Shown here piece by piece: positions 14,737-20,055 of a stretch of 20,055 nucleotides of DNA. The notes beneath the pieces were generated by a model. It searched no databases, was not told the DNA's origin, and was given only the letters and a program-made list of their open reading frames with translations. The translations under genes were made by a program, and so were the position numbers. Position 1 is the stretch's first letter; every line of letters starts with the position of its first letter. Source of the DNA: a virus; the IMG/VR virus record IMGVR_UViG_3300025133_005215, positions 1-20,055 of that record, one strand, 5' to 3'.

Positions 14737-15657
14737 CTACTGCGCGCCGAGCTCGATGGTTCCGCGCGCGTCTTCGATGATCGCGGCGCCGAGCGGGTAG
14801 TGTCCGACCACGGACACCGAGCGGCCCTTCGCGTCGCGCTCTTCCTCGACCAGGATGGGCCCGGCGCGGAGGAGCTCGATGATCGAGCGGCTCGGAGGCA
14901 CGACGCCTTCCTTGACGCCGATGGCGCCACGACCGAAGACGAAGTTCCCCCAGTCGGCGCTGCTGTTGAGGCCCTGCACCTGGTCGCTCGTCACGAAGTC
15001 GCAGCCGAGGAACGAGCCCTTGAAGCCGGGACCGCGGAGAACTGCCATGCTGGCGCCGGCCGCCTGGAACTGCACCCAGCCGCCCTCGGCGCGCATGGAG
15101 TCGACCCAGTCGGTGTAGCTCTTCGGCTTCAGCACGCGGAGGTAGGGGCCCGGAACGAGAGCCTGTTCGAGGGCGAAGTTCCCTTCGAACATCACGTCGA
15201 CGTCGTACGCCTCGGTGGTCGTGCCGGCGGAGGCCGCGAACCCGTCGCCGACCTTCGCGATCACCTCGGAGAACGTCACCATGGCCGACCGGAAGATCGA
15301 CGCGGCGAACCGGGGGCCGTTCAGGACGGAGAGCGCATCGACCATGCGGGCCACGTCGCTCATCTCGTAGGCGAGGCCCTGCTCGGCCACGGTGATCGTG
15401 CTCGAGGCGTCGGTCAGCGCGGTGTTCGAGATCGCGGTCGACTCACCGGCCAGGGTGGCCATGTTGTCGTAGCCGTCGAGGCCGATCTGAGGCACCTGCT
15501 CGACGGTCGACCCGGCGGCGTTGATCATGCCGAGATCGACGATCGCGGGATGGTTGCGGAGGCTGGTCCGGTCGGCGAGGAGGAGTAGGGCCTCCTTGTG
15601 CAGGACCTCGGCGAGGGTGAGATCGCCGATGCCGGTGTAACGAATTTCATTAGCCAT
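14737..15657 (-). CDS. Major capsid protein, HK97-fold type (306 aa)
   Basis: The protein forms the head shell. The ATG has AGGAG about 10 nt upstream. Residues about 50-110 (AGSTVEQVPQIGLDGYDNMA, then STAISNTALTDASSTITVAE and GLAYEMSDVARMVD) match the usual capsid E-loop/spine region, where beta strands with Thr/Ser alternate. The later part EGNFALEQALVPGPYLRVLK and WVQFQAAGASMAVLRGPGF also fits. The C-terminal strand is SVVGHYPLGAAIIEDARGTI. A separate scaffold gene precedes it and no protease domain is seen, so the capsid probably follows the separate-scaffold mode. The gene order portal, scaffold, capsid supports the call strongly. Confidence 0.9.
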   Translation of the reverse strand: MANEIRYTGIGDLTLAEVLHKEALLLLADRTSLRNHPAIVDLGMINAAGSTVEQVPQIGLDGYDNMATLAGESTAISNTALTDASSTITVAEQGLAYEMSDVARMVDALSVLNGPRFAASIFRSAMVTFSEVIAKVGDGFAASAGTTTEAYDVDVMFEGNFALEQALVPGPYLRVLKPKSYTDWVDSMRAEGGWVQFQAAGASMAVLRGPGFKGSFLGCDFVTSDQVQGLNSSADWGNFVFGRGAIGVKEGVVPPSRSIIELLRAGPILVEEERDAKGRSVSVVGHYPLGAAIIEDARGTIELGAQ

Positions 15658-15697
15658 GAGAGGGCGCTCCTGTTCTGGCTCCGCTCTCCGCTGGTAT

Positions 15698-15710
15698 CGG
15701 GTGCGACCCG
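15698..15710. repeat. Small hairpin in the scaffold-capsid gap
   Basis: CGGGT GCG ACCCG is a perfect 5-bp stem with a 3-nt loop in the 108-nt gap before the capsid gene. It has no U run. I see no clear sigma70 promoter in this gap, although such a gap before the capsid gene is a common place for one or for an mRNA processing site. Confidence 0.35.
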
Positions 15711-15765
15711 GAAGCCTGTCGTCGGGGGGGTTTCGCGATCAAGGTCGCACGGCGATCCTACCCCG

Positions 15766-16344
15766 TCAACCCTGGTCCGGCATGGGAGAGAGCGGCGCGA
15801 CCGCCGCCGACTTGAGGATCTGCTCTCGGTGTCGGGCGTACTCGGCGAGCGACATTTTCGCGATCGCGTCGTGGCTGAAGGGTTCGCCGGTGGGCGTTGC
15901 GTTCGGCGTCGGCTGCGGGTTCCCGCTCGGCGGCGGCGTCTTCGGAGCGTCGGCCGGTGGAGCGAGGAAGGGCTTCAGGACGCCGGGCGCGTTCTCCAGG
16001 TCAGCGCGGAGGCCCTCGACGTAGCCCTTCAGGCCAGCGGCCTGGTCCTTCGCGGAGAGCGCGTCGAACTTCGACCCGACGAGCTCGGCGACGTCCGGGT
16101 CGGTGATCCCGACCTCGCCGAGCTCGACACGGCGGTCGAGGCTCCGCTTCGAGGCGTTCACCTCGGCGAGACTCCCCTCGAGCTCCTTCACCTTGTCGGC
16201 GAGGTTGCCAGCCATCGCGGCCTCAGCCTTCGCGGTACGGAGCGCGGCGTCGGCCGTCTTCCTCTTCGCCGCCTCTTCGTCGAGGCGGCTCTTCGGGATC
16301 GCGTCGGGGTTGTCGGCCTGGCACGACGGACACTTGTAGCTCAT
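15766..16344 (-). CDS. Capsid scaffolding protein (192 aa)
   Basis: It probably guides capsid assembly and is then lost from the head. The gene precedes the capsid gene and follows the portal, the usual place. Residues about 15-80 (IPKSRLDEEAAKRKTADAAL, then AMAGNLADKVKELEGSLAEV) are a charged coiled coil. Residues about 130-160 are Pro-rich and disordered (PKTPPPSGNPQPTPNATPTG). The C-terminus, AKMSLAEYARHREQILKS, is a basic amphipathic helix as in capsid-binding ends of scaffolds. Unusually, the N-terminus has CPSC at residues 5-8 (MSYKCPSCQADN), which looks like half a zinc ribbon. Ribosome site AGAGGACCACC. Confidence 0.82.
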   Translation of the reverse strand: MSYKCPSCQADNPDAIPKSRLDEEAAKRKTADAALRTAKAEAAMAGNLADKVKELEGSLAEVNASKRSLDRRVELGEVGITDPDVAELVGSKFDALSAKDQAAGLKGYVEGLRADLENAPGVLKPFLAPPADAPKTPPPSGNPQPTPNATPTGEPFSHDAIAKMSLAEYARHREQILKSAAVAPLSPMPDQG

Positions 16345-16349
16345 GTTCG

Positions 16350-16372
16350 GTGGTCCTCTCTCGGGTGGTCCT
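16350..16372 (-). promoter_or_regulatory. Doubled GGACCACC ribosome binding region before the scaffold
   Basis: On the minus strand AGGACCAC appears twice in the short portal-scaffold gap, once overlapping the portal stop codon (TAGGACCACC) and once as AGAGGACCACC just before the scaffold ATG. Only the second is well placed to act as ribosome site. The duplicate is 15 bases away. Confidence 0.5.
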
Positions 16373-17753
16373 ACTTCGCCGCGGCGACTTCTTCGACCGG
16401 CGCGACCTCGGGCTCGTCGGCGGAGCGGATCGGGCTTCCGGCGTTGTAGAACGTGTAGTACCCGCTCTCTGGCCAGGCCGAAGACGTCGCGCGGTTCACG
16501 ATCGCCGCCGACTTGCCGAGGAGCTCCTGATCGCTCCGCTGGAACTGCGGCTCGAACCGGGCCTGTGCCTTCTCGACGCCGCTCTTCGACACCGCCAGCG
16601 CGTAGCCGCTCCGGGGGTCGCCGGTGGTCCGGATCAGGTCGCCAGGGTCAACGCCCGCGTACTCGGCGAGGCTCTGCTCGTAGGCGGTCAGGGCGCGCTG
16701 AAGGCTCTCGGGCTCGCACCCGGGCTCCCATTGCCCGATCTGGCCTTGGAACTTCGAGCCGCGCGACGTGCGGAAGCCGACCGCGCTCGAGGGGTCCGTC
16801 TCCATGGTCATCCGGTGCGATGTGCCGCGGCTGACGCCGGCGGCGATCGGCTCAGAGTCGAGGAAGTACCGCTGGGGCCAGCCCGCGTCGCGGACGCCGT
16901 GCATCCAAAAGGACCAGAGGACGCCAACGGTGAGGGTGCCATCGACCGCCTCACGGCCCTCCCAGGGGTCCCAGAGGCTCCCGTGTCGCTCCCGGTGGTA
17001 CATCACATGGGGGACGAACGCAGAGCCGTCCTGGTAGCGCCAGCGGTACTCGCCGGCGGCCTCGCCGAGCACGGCGCCGGTGATCTCCTCGCCTTCGAGG
17101 TGCCCCTTACCGTCGGCGGCGATCCGGATCGTGTAGGTCGGCGCCGCGGCGTCGGAGACGTCCCAGGTATCCCAACACCAGACCATCTCGTCGGTGCCGG
17201 GCTTCTGGCGCGGTCGCGCCCACGAGAGCCGGAGCGGCATGTCGGGCGCGTCTGGGTGGCCCTCGGCGACGACCATGTCGGGGGGCACGATCTGGAAGAG
17301 GAGCCCGTGATCCGCCGAGTACGACGGGTAGAGCAGGCTCTCGTTCAGGGCGAGTGTCTGCGCCTCGTTCCGTTGGGCGAGTTGCCAGAGCCCGGCGTTG
17401 TCGAGCAGACCGGGACGGCGTGCGATCCCGGTGTCGCCGCTCGGGAGCCGCACCTCGTCCCAGGTGCCGAGGAAGCCTTCGAGGTCGCCGTCGGCATGGT
17501 GTACGAAGGGGATCGCGTCGTACCGCTTCGACAGTTGCCGCGTGATGTTCCGGAGCACGTTTCGGGACAGGTCACGGGGCCCAACGACGTCGGAGCGCAC
17601 CGGCCCGAGGTGGGCGAAGAGCCAATCTTCGAGGTCCTGGCTCCAGACACCCGCCATGATCCGGCGACGAAGGCGCGTGTGCGAATGCCGCTGCACCTCC
17701 CAGGTGTCGAGAGGGATCGGAGGCAGCTTGGACGGACTCATGGGGCGGAGCAT
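16371..17753 (-). CDS. Portal protein (460 aa)
   Basis: This would form the dodecameric ring through which DNA enters and leaves the head. The usual portal marks are: a basic N-terminal part (RHSHTRLRRRIMAGVW), the helical block RDLSRNVLRNITRQLSKRYD (about 61-80), the beta wing region with many Trp residues, and the C-terminal helical crown. In the crown LTAYEQSLAEYAGVDPGDLI and GDPRSGYALAVSKSGVEKAQ are typical, as in portals of tailed phages where ribosome-like GD-x-x-SG-Y-A turns precede the long helix. It lies between the small upstream genes and the scaffold, as expected. An ATG at 17741 (MSPSK) is an alternative start; neither has a clear ribosome site. The C-terminal tail is acidic and Ala-rich (APVEEVAAAK). 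Confidence 0.88.
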   Translation of the reverse strand: MLRPMSPSKLPPIPLDTWEVQRHSHTRLRRRIMAGVWSQDLEDWLFAHLGPVRSDVVGPRDLSRNVLRNITRQLSKRYDAIPFVHHADGDLEGFLGTWDEVRLPSGDTGIARRPGLLDNAGLWQLAQRNEAQTLALNESLLYPSYSADHGLLFQIVPPDMVVAEGHPDAPDMPLRLSWARPRQKPGTDEMVWCWDTWDVSDAAAPTYTIRIAADGKGHLEGEEITGAVLGEAAGEYRWRYQDGSAFVPHVMYHRERHGSLWDPWEGREAVDGTLTVGVLWSFWMHGVRDAGWPQRYFLDSEPIAAGVSRGTSHRMTMETDPSSAVGFRTSRGSKFQGQIGQWEPGCEPESLQRALTAYEQSLAEYAGVDPGDLIRTTGDPRSGYALAVSKSGVEKAQARFEPQFQRSDQELLGKSAAIVNRATSSAWPESGYYTFYNAGSPIRSADEPEVAPVEEVAAAK

Positions 17754-17768
17754 ACCCCGTTCGGCCCG

Positions 17769-17945
17769 CTACGCGCCCTCGGTCGCTTCGTGCGCTGCAT
17801 AGAGCGCCTCTTCGCGGATCCATCGGGCCAGCGGTCGCCCGGCGGCCTTCGCGCCAGCCTGAAGCCGCTGGAGCTCCGCGCCGGTGAGGCGGAGCCGCAC
17901 CTCGTGAGAACGCTTCTCCTCGGGCGGGAGTGCTCGCCGGCCCAT
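17769..17945 (-). CDS. 58-aa ribbon-helix-helix (RHH) protein
   Basis: This short gene lies just before the portal gene. Its ATG shares a base with the upstream TGA (TGATG), so it is coupled. The product is MGRRALPPEEKRSHEVRLRL followed by TGAELQRLQAGAKAAGRPLA, RWIREEALYAAHEATEGA. This matches the RHH fold: a short basic beta strand (HEVRLRLT) that would contact DNA, helix A (GAELQRLQAGAKAAG), turn, and helix B (PLARWIREEALYAA). The Arg-Trp-Ile/Leu-Arg-Glu pattern in helix B is like that of MobC- and CopG-type proteins. It is thus probably a small DNA-binding dimer, perhaps a regulator of late genes or a packaging accessory. No small terminase was found otherwise. Confidence 0.75.
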   Translation of the reverse strand: MGRRALPPEEKRSHEVRLRLTGAELQRLQAGAKAAGRPLARWIREEALYAAHEATEGA

Positions 17946-18178
17946 CAGTTGAGCTCGATGTCGGCGGGGTTGCAGTCCACGGCCCAGAGGCCGTGCATGT
18001 CACCGACCAGCACCAAGCCGCCGTTCGGGCGCTGGTAGATGGCCACGTCGCGGTCGGTGCGGGCGTCCTGCACCAGCACCGCGGCGAGATCGTCGGTGCT
18101 GTCGATGCTGTAGCCATCGCCCGCGGCGGCGGTGAAGTAGTTGGCGGCGGCGGCGGCGGTCTTGGCGGTGATGGTCAT
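17945..18178 (-). CDS. 77-aa unknown protein, first gene after the late promoter
   Basis: The product is MTITAKTAAAAANYFTAAAG followed by DGYSIDSTDDLAAVLVQDAR, TDRDVAIYQRPNGGLVLVGD and MHGLWAVDCNPADIELN. It looks like a small alpha/beta protein without a known motif. The start at 18178 is chosen because AAGGACCACACC stands before it, as for other genes here. An in-frame ATG at 18274 with AGGGAG upstream would add 32 Pro/Arg/Thr-rich residues and remains possible; an ATG at 18328 overlaps the promoter and is excluded. It is coupled to the RHH gene. Confidence 0.65.
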   Translation of the reverse strand: MTITAKTAAAAANYFTAAAGDGYSIDSTDDLAAVLVQDARTDRDVAIYQRPNGGLVLVGDMHGLWAVDCNPADIELN

Positions 18179-18181
18179 GGT

Positions 18182-18189
18182 GTGGTCCT
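18182..18189 (-). promoter_or_regulatory. AGGACCAC ribosome binding site deciding the 18178 start
   Basis: The site is GCAAGGACCACACC directly before ATG, almost identical to that of the 58-aa gene at 18598 (GCAAGGACCACC). This favours the short form of the 77-aa protein over a longer one. Confidence 0.6.
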
Positions 18190-18299
18190 TGCGTGAGTTG
18201 GGGAGGGGTGTCGGCGTCTCCATCTCGCCCCGCGTGCGCCGTGGCGCGGGGTGGCTGGGTCTGGTGTGGGTCATGGTGACCGGCTCCCTTGATGAATAG

Positions 18300-18328
18300 A
18301 GAGTACTCCGGCAATCATGGGGGGTCAA
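18300..18328 (-). promoter_or_regulatory. Sigma70-like promoter for the head and tail genes
   Basis: On the minus strand TTGACC is followed after 17 nt by TACTCT, good -35 and -10 boxes. An A/T run (TTAAAAAAG, 18342-18350) lies upstream and may act as an UP element. Directly after the -10 box comes CTATTCA, and GGAG stands before it; both are shared with the second promoter at 18666-18694. It would start RNA near 18292, before the 77-aa gene, RHH gene and portal. Confidence 0.72.
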
Positions 18329-18360
18329 GGGTAATCGGGCACTTTTTTAACCCCCAACGA

Positions 18361-18390
18361 AGAGCGCCCGCCGGGTAGGGCGGGCGCTTT
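18361..18390 (-). terminator. Strong GC hairpin between the terminase unit and the next promoter
   Basis: AGCGCCCGCC at 18363-18372 pairs perfectly with GGCGGGCGCT at 18379-18388 around a 6-nt loop; outer G-U and A-U pairs extend it to 12 bp. It stands about 30 nt downstream of the 58-aa gene on the minus strand and upstream of the next promoter, so it probably ends the first transcript. The tail after the hairpin (CTTCGTT on minus, TTTCGGGG on plus) is only weakly U-rich, so it may be an incomplete or two-way terminator. Confidence 0.65.
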
Positions 18391-18421
18391 CGGGGCGGCG
18401 GCGGGTGGTTCGTGGGGCTCC

Positions 18422-18598
18422 TTAGATGTTGATTCCGTTCCGGCGGCGGCGGTCGATCTCGCGCCAGATGGCTTCCAGATTCGCGTCGAGCCGCCCGAAG
18501 GCGCGCGCGTCGCGCATCTGGTTAGCGTTCCAGCGGAGCGCCTTAGTGGCGGTTTCCGCTTCCTTGAGGCCGCGGTTCGTGAGGGTCGTGAGGTCCAT
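18422..18598 (-). CDS. 58-aa basic helical protein downstream of the large terminase
   Basis: The product runs MDLTTLTNRGLKEAETATKA, LRWNANQMRDARAFGRLDAN, LEAIWREIDRRRRNGINI. It is mainly helical and basic (RRRR near the end) and carries no membrane segment. The ATG has the ribosome site AAGGACCACC. The open frame extends further upstream, but that part covers the promoter and is not protein-like. It lies between terminase and the hairpin terminator. It could be a DNA-binding or packaging accessory, but there is no recognised motif. Confidence 0.62.
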   Translation of the reverse strand: MDLTTLTNRGLKEAETATKALRWNANQMRDARAFGRLDANLEAIWREIDRRRRNGINI

Positions 18599-18610
18599 GG
18601 TGGTCCTTGC

Positions 18611-18667
18611 TTCTATTCGTATGGGGGGGCTGTCAAGGTGGGCCGCTGTCGCTTCCCGTGAATAGAA
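18611..18667. repeat. Inverted TTCTATTC / GAATAGAA pair at the second promoter
   Basis: TTCTATTC at 18611-18618 and its exact reverse complement GAATAGAA at 18660-18667 flank 41 nt. The second copy overlaps the -10 region of the promoter at 18666-18694. Almost the same sequence (GAATAGA, 18294-18300) lies at the other promoter. Such spaced inverted elements can bind a dimeric or looping regulator (inference). Confidence 0.45.
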
Positions 18668-18694
18668 CGTACTCCCGCTAAACCACCCTGTCCA
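18666..18694 (-). promoter_or_regulatory. Second promoter of the same type
   Basis: On the minus strand TGGACA is followed after 17 nt by TACGTT, then CTATTCA, with GGAG before the -10 box. The layout matches the promoter at 18300-18328 almost base for base around the -10 region. It would drive the 58-aa gene, starting just after the terminase stop. Confidence 0.62.
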
Positions 18695-18726
18695 CAACTT
18701 TCTTAGGGAACTTTCTCGCGGAACGA

Positions 18727-20055
18727 TCACCGGTAGAGAGGCACGGAAGGCGGAACCTGAATCCGCCCTTCGTCGTGGAGCTTCTCCACCGCGTAGCGCC
18801 CCGCGTCGAGGACGTGCTTCAAGGGATCATCGTTCCCGCCCTCCCAGTACTTGCACCCGTTCGCGAACCACTCCGCCCGCGGGTGCACGTGGAAGCGGCC
18901 CTCGATCATGAGGCCGGACATGAGGCGCGTCCCGTAGAGGACCGAGCCCTCGAACTTCGACGGCGTGACGATCTTACAGGGGAAGTCGTAGCCGTCCGCG
19001 TCGAGCCCCAGGGCGTCGGCGAGCGCGTCCTCGAGCAGGGCGTTCGACTTCTCCGCGTCGGCGTTCCGGCCGACCGGGCGGTCGCCGACCCACACGTCGA
19101 CCTCTTCGACCCTGACGCCGTTCCTCGCGAGCATGCGGAGGACAGACCGGGCGTCGTCGGCCGAGCTCGTGCGCCCAGAGCCGCGGTATTCGTCCACGAC
19201 GTGCACGCGGCTGTAGCCCTTGAAGTCTTGAACGTAGACCAGGACGGCGGCCTGTGAGCCCGGCGTCGTGCCATGGTCGATCCCGACACCGATCCAGACC
19301 TCGCCGACCGGCAGATCCGCGGAGAGCACCTCGTCGGCCCACCCGGTGACCCACCGGCCATCGGCGACGCCGTCCCAGGCGCCGAACATCCGTTGATCGC
19401 GCTCCGCCGGAACGTACATCCGGCCGACGCGATCGATCTGCTCCTGGCGAAGGAGGGCGCGACCGCCGAGCGGTGTCACGTTCCGGAGGGTGAGCCCGGC
19501 GACGACCTCCGCGACCTCGCCGGCGTCGACGAGCTTCCGGAGGTAGTCGACCGGGCGCCCGATCGGCGTCAGGGAGAGCACGACACGCCCTCCGCGCCGC
19601 AACACGCGCGCCTGGAGCTCTGAGAAGACGTCCGGCGGCGGCGGCTCGTCGATCCCGACGTAGTCGATGGTCGCGCTTGCCAGGTTCAGGGTGCCCTGAC
19701 GGGTCGTCTTGAAGCGGACGATCGACCCGTTCCGGTAGTACACCGTCGGGTGCTTGCCACGGAAGCCAGCGCCGGCGACGTAGCGGGTACGGACCTGGTC
19801 GATCTCGACGCGGTCGCACCACTCCCAGAACTTTTGCTGGATCGCCAGGCTCTGGGACCAGGATTCACAGACGATCCACGCTTCGATCGGCGGCGACCTG
19901 ACGCGCTTGTAGGGGTGCTTCCCCGTGCACGCCCAATCCGCCTCCTTCACGTTCGCGATCGTCTTGCCGACCTGGTTCGCGGCGCGGAGGAGGCAGGACG
20001 GCGCTGTGAGCTCGTGTAGGGCAAGCTGCGGGGGGCAAGGCCGGTAGAGACTCCC
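18727..20055 (-). CDS. Large terminase subunit (DNA packaging motor), 5' partial
   Basis: The enzyme packs phage DNA into the head using ATP and cuts it with a C-terminal nuclease. The frame stays open to the window edge (at least 442 residues), so the GTG at 19950 is not the true start. The part before it holds the Walker A motif RAANQVGKT (codons 19986-19960), a deviant form known for terminases. Walker B follows as TIDYVGIDEPPPPD (hydrophobic residues, then Asp-Glu). The arginine-rich ATPase core and coupling region (TLNLASATIDYVG, VVLSLTPIGRP) are typical. The nuclease part shows three Asp sites: VGIDHGTTPGSQA, VGDRPVGRNAD and HVLDAGRYAVEKL, as in RNase H-like terminase nucleases. The stop is just upstream of the second promoter. 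Confidence 0.93.
   Translation of the reverse strand, partial: GSLYRPCPPQLALHELTAPSCLLRAANQVGKTIANVKEADWACTGKHPYKRVRSPPIEAWIVCESWSQSLAIQQKFWEWCDRVEIDQVRTRYVAGAGFRGKHPTVYYRNGSIVRFKTTRQGTLNLASATIDYVGIDEPPPPDVFSELQARVLRRGGRVVLSLTPIGRPVDYLRKLVDAGEVAEVVAGLTLRNVTPLGGRALLRQEQIDRVGRMYVPAERDQRMFGAWDGVADGRWVTGWADEVLSADLPVGEVWIGVGIDHGTTPGSQAAVLVYVQDFKGYSRVHVVDEYRGSGRTSSADDARSVLRMLARNGVRVEEVDVWVGDRPVGRNADAEKSNALLEDALADALGLDADGYDFPCKIVTPSKFEGSVLYGTRLMSGLMIEGRFHVHPRAEWFANGCKYWEGGNDDPLKHVLDAGRYAVEKLHDEGRIQVPPSVPLYR

Noticed and set aside
16350-18038. Plus-strand open frame of 562 codons
   Set aside because: It is antisense to the portal gene, whose sequence and order are convincing; no domain is visible in the plus frame.
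18179-18328. Longer start for the 77-aa gene at 18328
   Set aside because: The ATG overlaps the -35 box of the promoter, so it would lie before the RNA start. The one at 18274 is kept only as an alternative.
18341-18350. T-run ACTTTTTTAA on plus as a terminator
   Set aside because: No stable hairpin directly precedes it on the plus strand and no plus-strand gene lies upstream; it more likely serves as an A/T-rich element near the minus-strand promoter.

Overview
The window is a 20 kb, GC-rich segment of a tailed double-stranded DNA phage or prophage. It carries the late (virion and lysis) module of a siphovirus-like genome. Evidence is a canonical order of packaging, head, connector, tail and lysis genes, nearly all on the minus strand. 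They are packed tightly, with many 1-11 base overlaps or 1-nt gaps between stop and start. No host chromosomal gene, integrase, repressor, tRNA or CRISPR is visible, so lytic phage and prophage cannot be separated. A T7-lysozyme-like amidase and the GC-rich codon use fit a high-GC Gram-negative host (inference). The exact taxon cannot be read from the sequence.

Reading down the minus strand from the right edge, the large terminase (18727 to beyond 20055, cut by the window end) is followed by a 58-aa basic protein, a strong hairpin and a sigma70-like promoter. Next come a 77-aa unknown protein, a 58-aa ribbon-helix-helix protein, the portal, a scaffold and the major capsid protein. A structured 87-nt gap follows, then two unknown proteins, a fiber- or decoration-like protein, a probable head-tail adaptor, a tail terminator, an HK97 gp10-like protein and the tail tube. 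After these lie an unknown 161-aa protein and a tail assembly chaperone with a hidden -1 frame extension (G/GT type). The tape measure, an 1111-aa tail protein carrying a sialidase-like region, a 548-aa tail-tip/hub candidate and two small probable tail-tip proteins complete the tail module.

The left end holds a likely lysis cassette: an 89-aa single-span protein, a 98-aa three-span holin candidate, a 170-aa coiled-coil tail-anchored protein and a 55-aa protein, all on minus. The endolysin amidase lies on the plus strand and is cut by the left window edge. It converges on the 55-aa gene so closely that the two amber stop codons share one CTAG.

Two promoters with the same layout (TTGACC/TGGACA, 17 nt, TACNNT, then CTATTCA) lie just before the two right-hand small genes. 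Five genes share an AGGACCAC-type ribosome binding site. No stretch longer than about 300 bases lacks a gene. The longest gene-free stretch, 18179-18421, holds the promoter and hairpin. The least ordinary points are the unannotated -1 frameshift extension, the paired promoters with inverted TTCTATTC elements, the sialidase-like tail protein, and the small RHH regulator candidate next to the portal gene.
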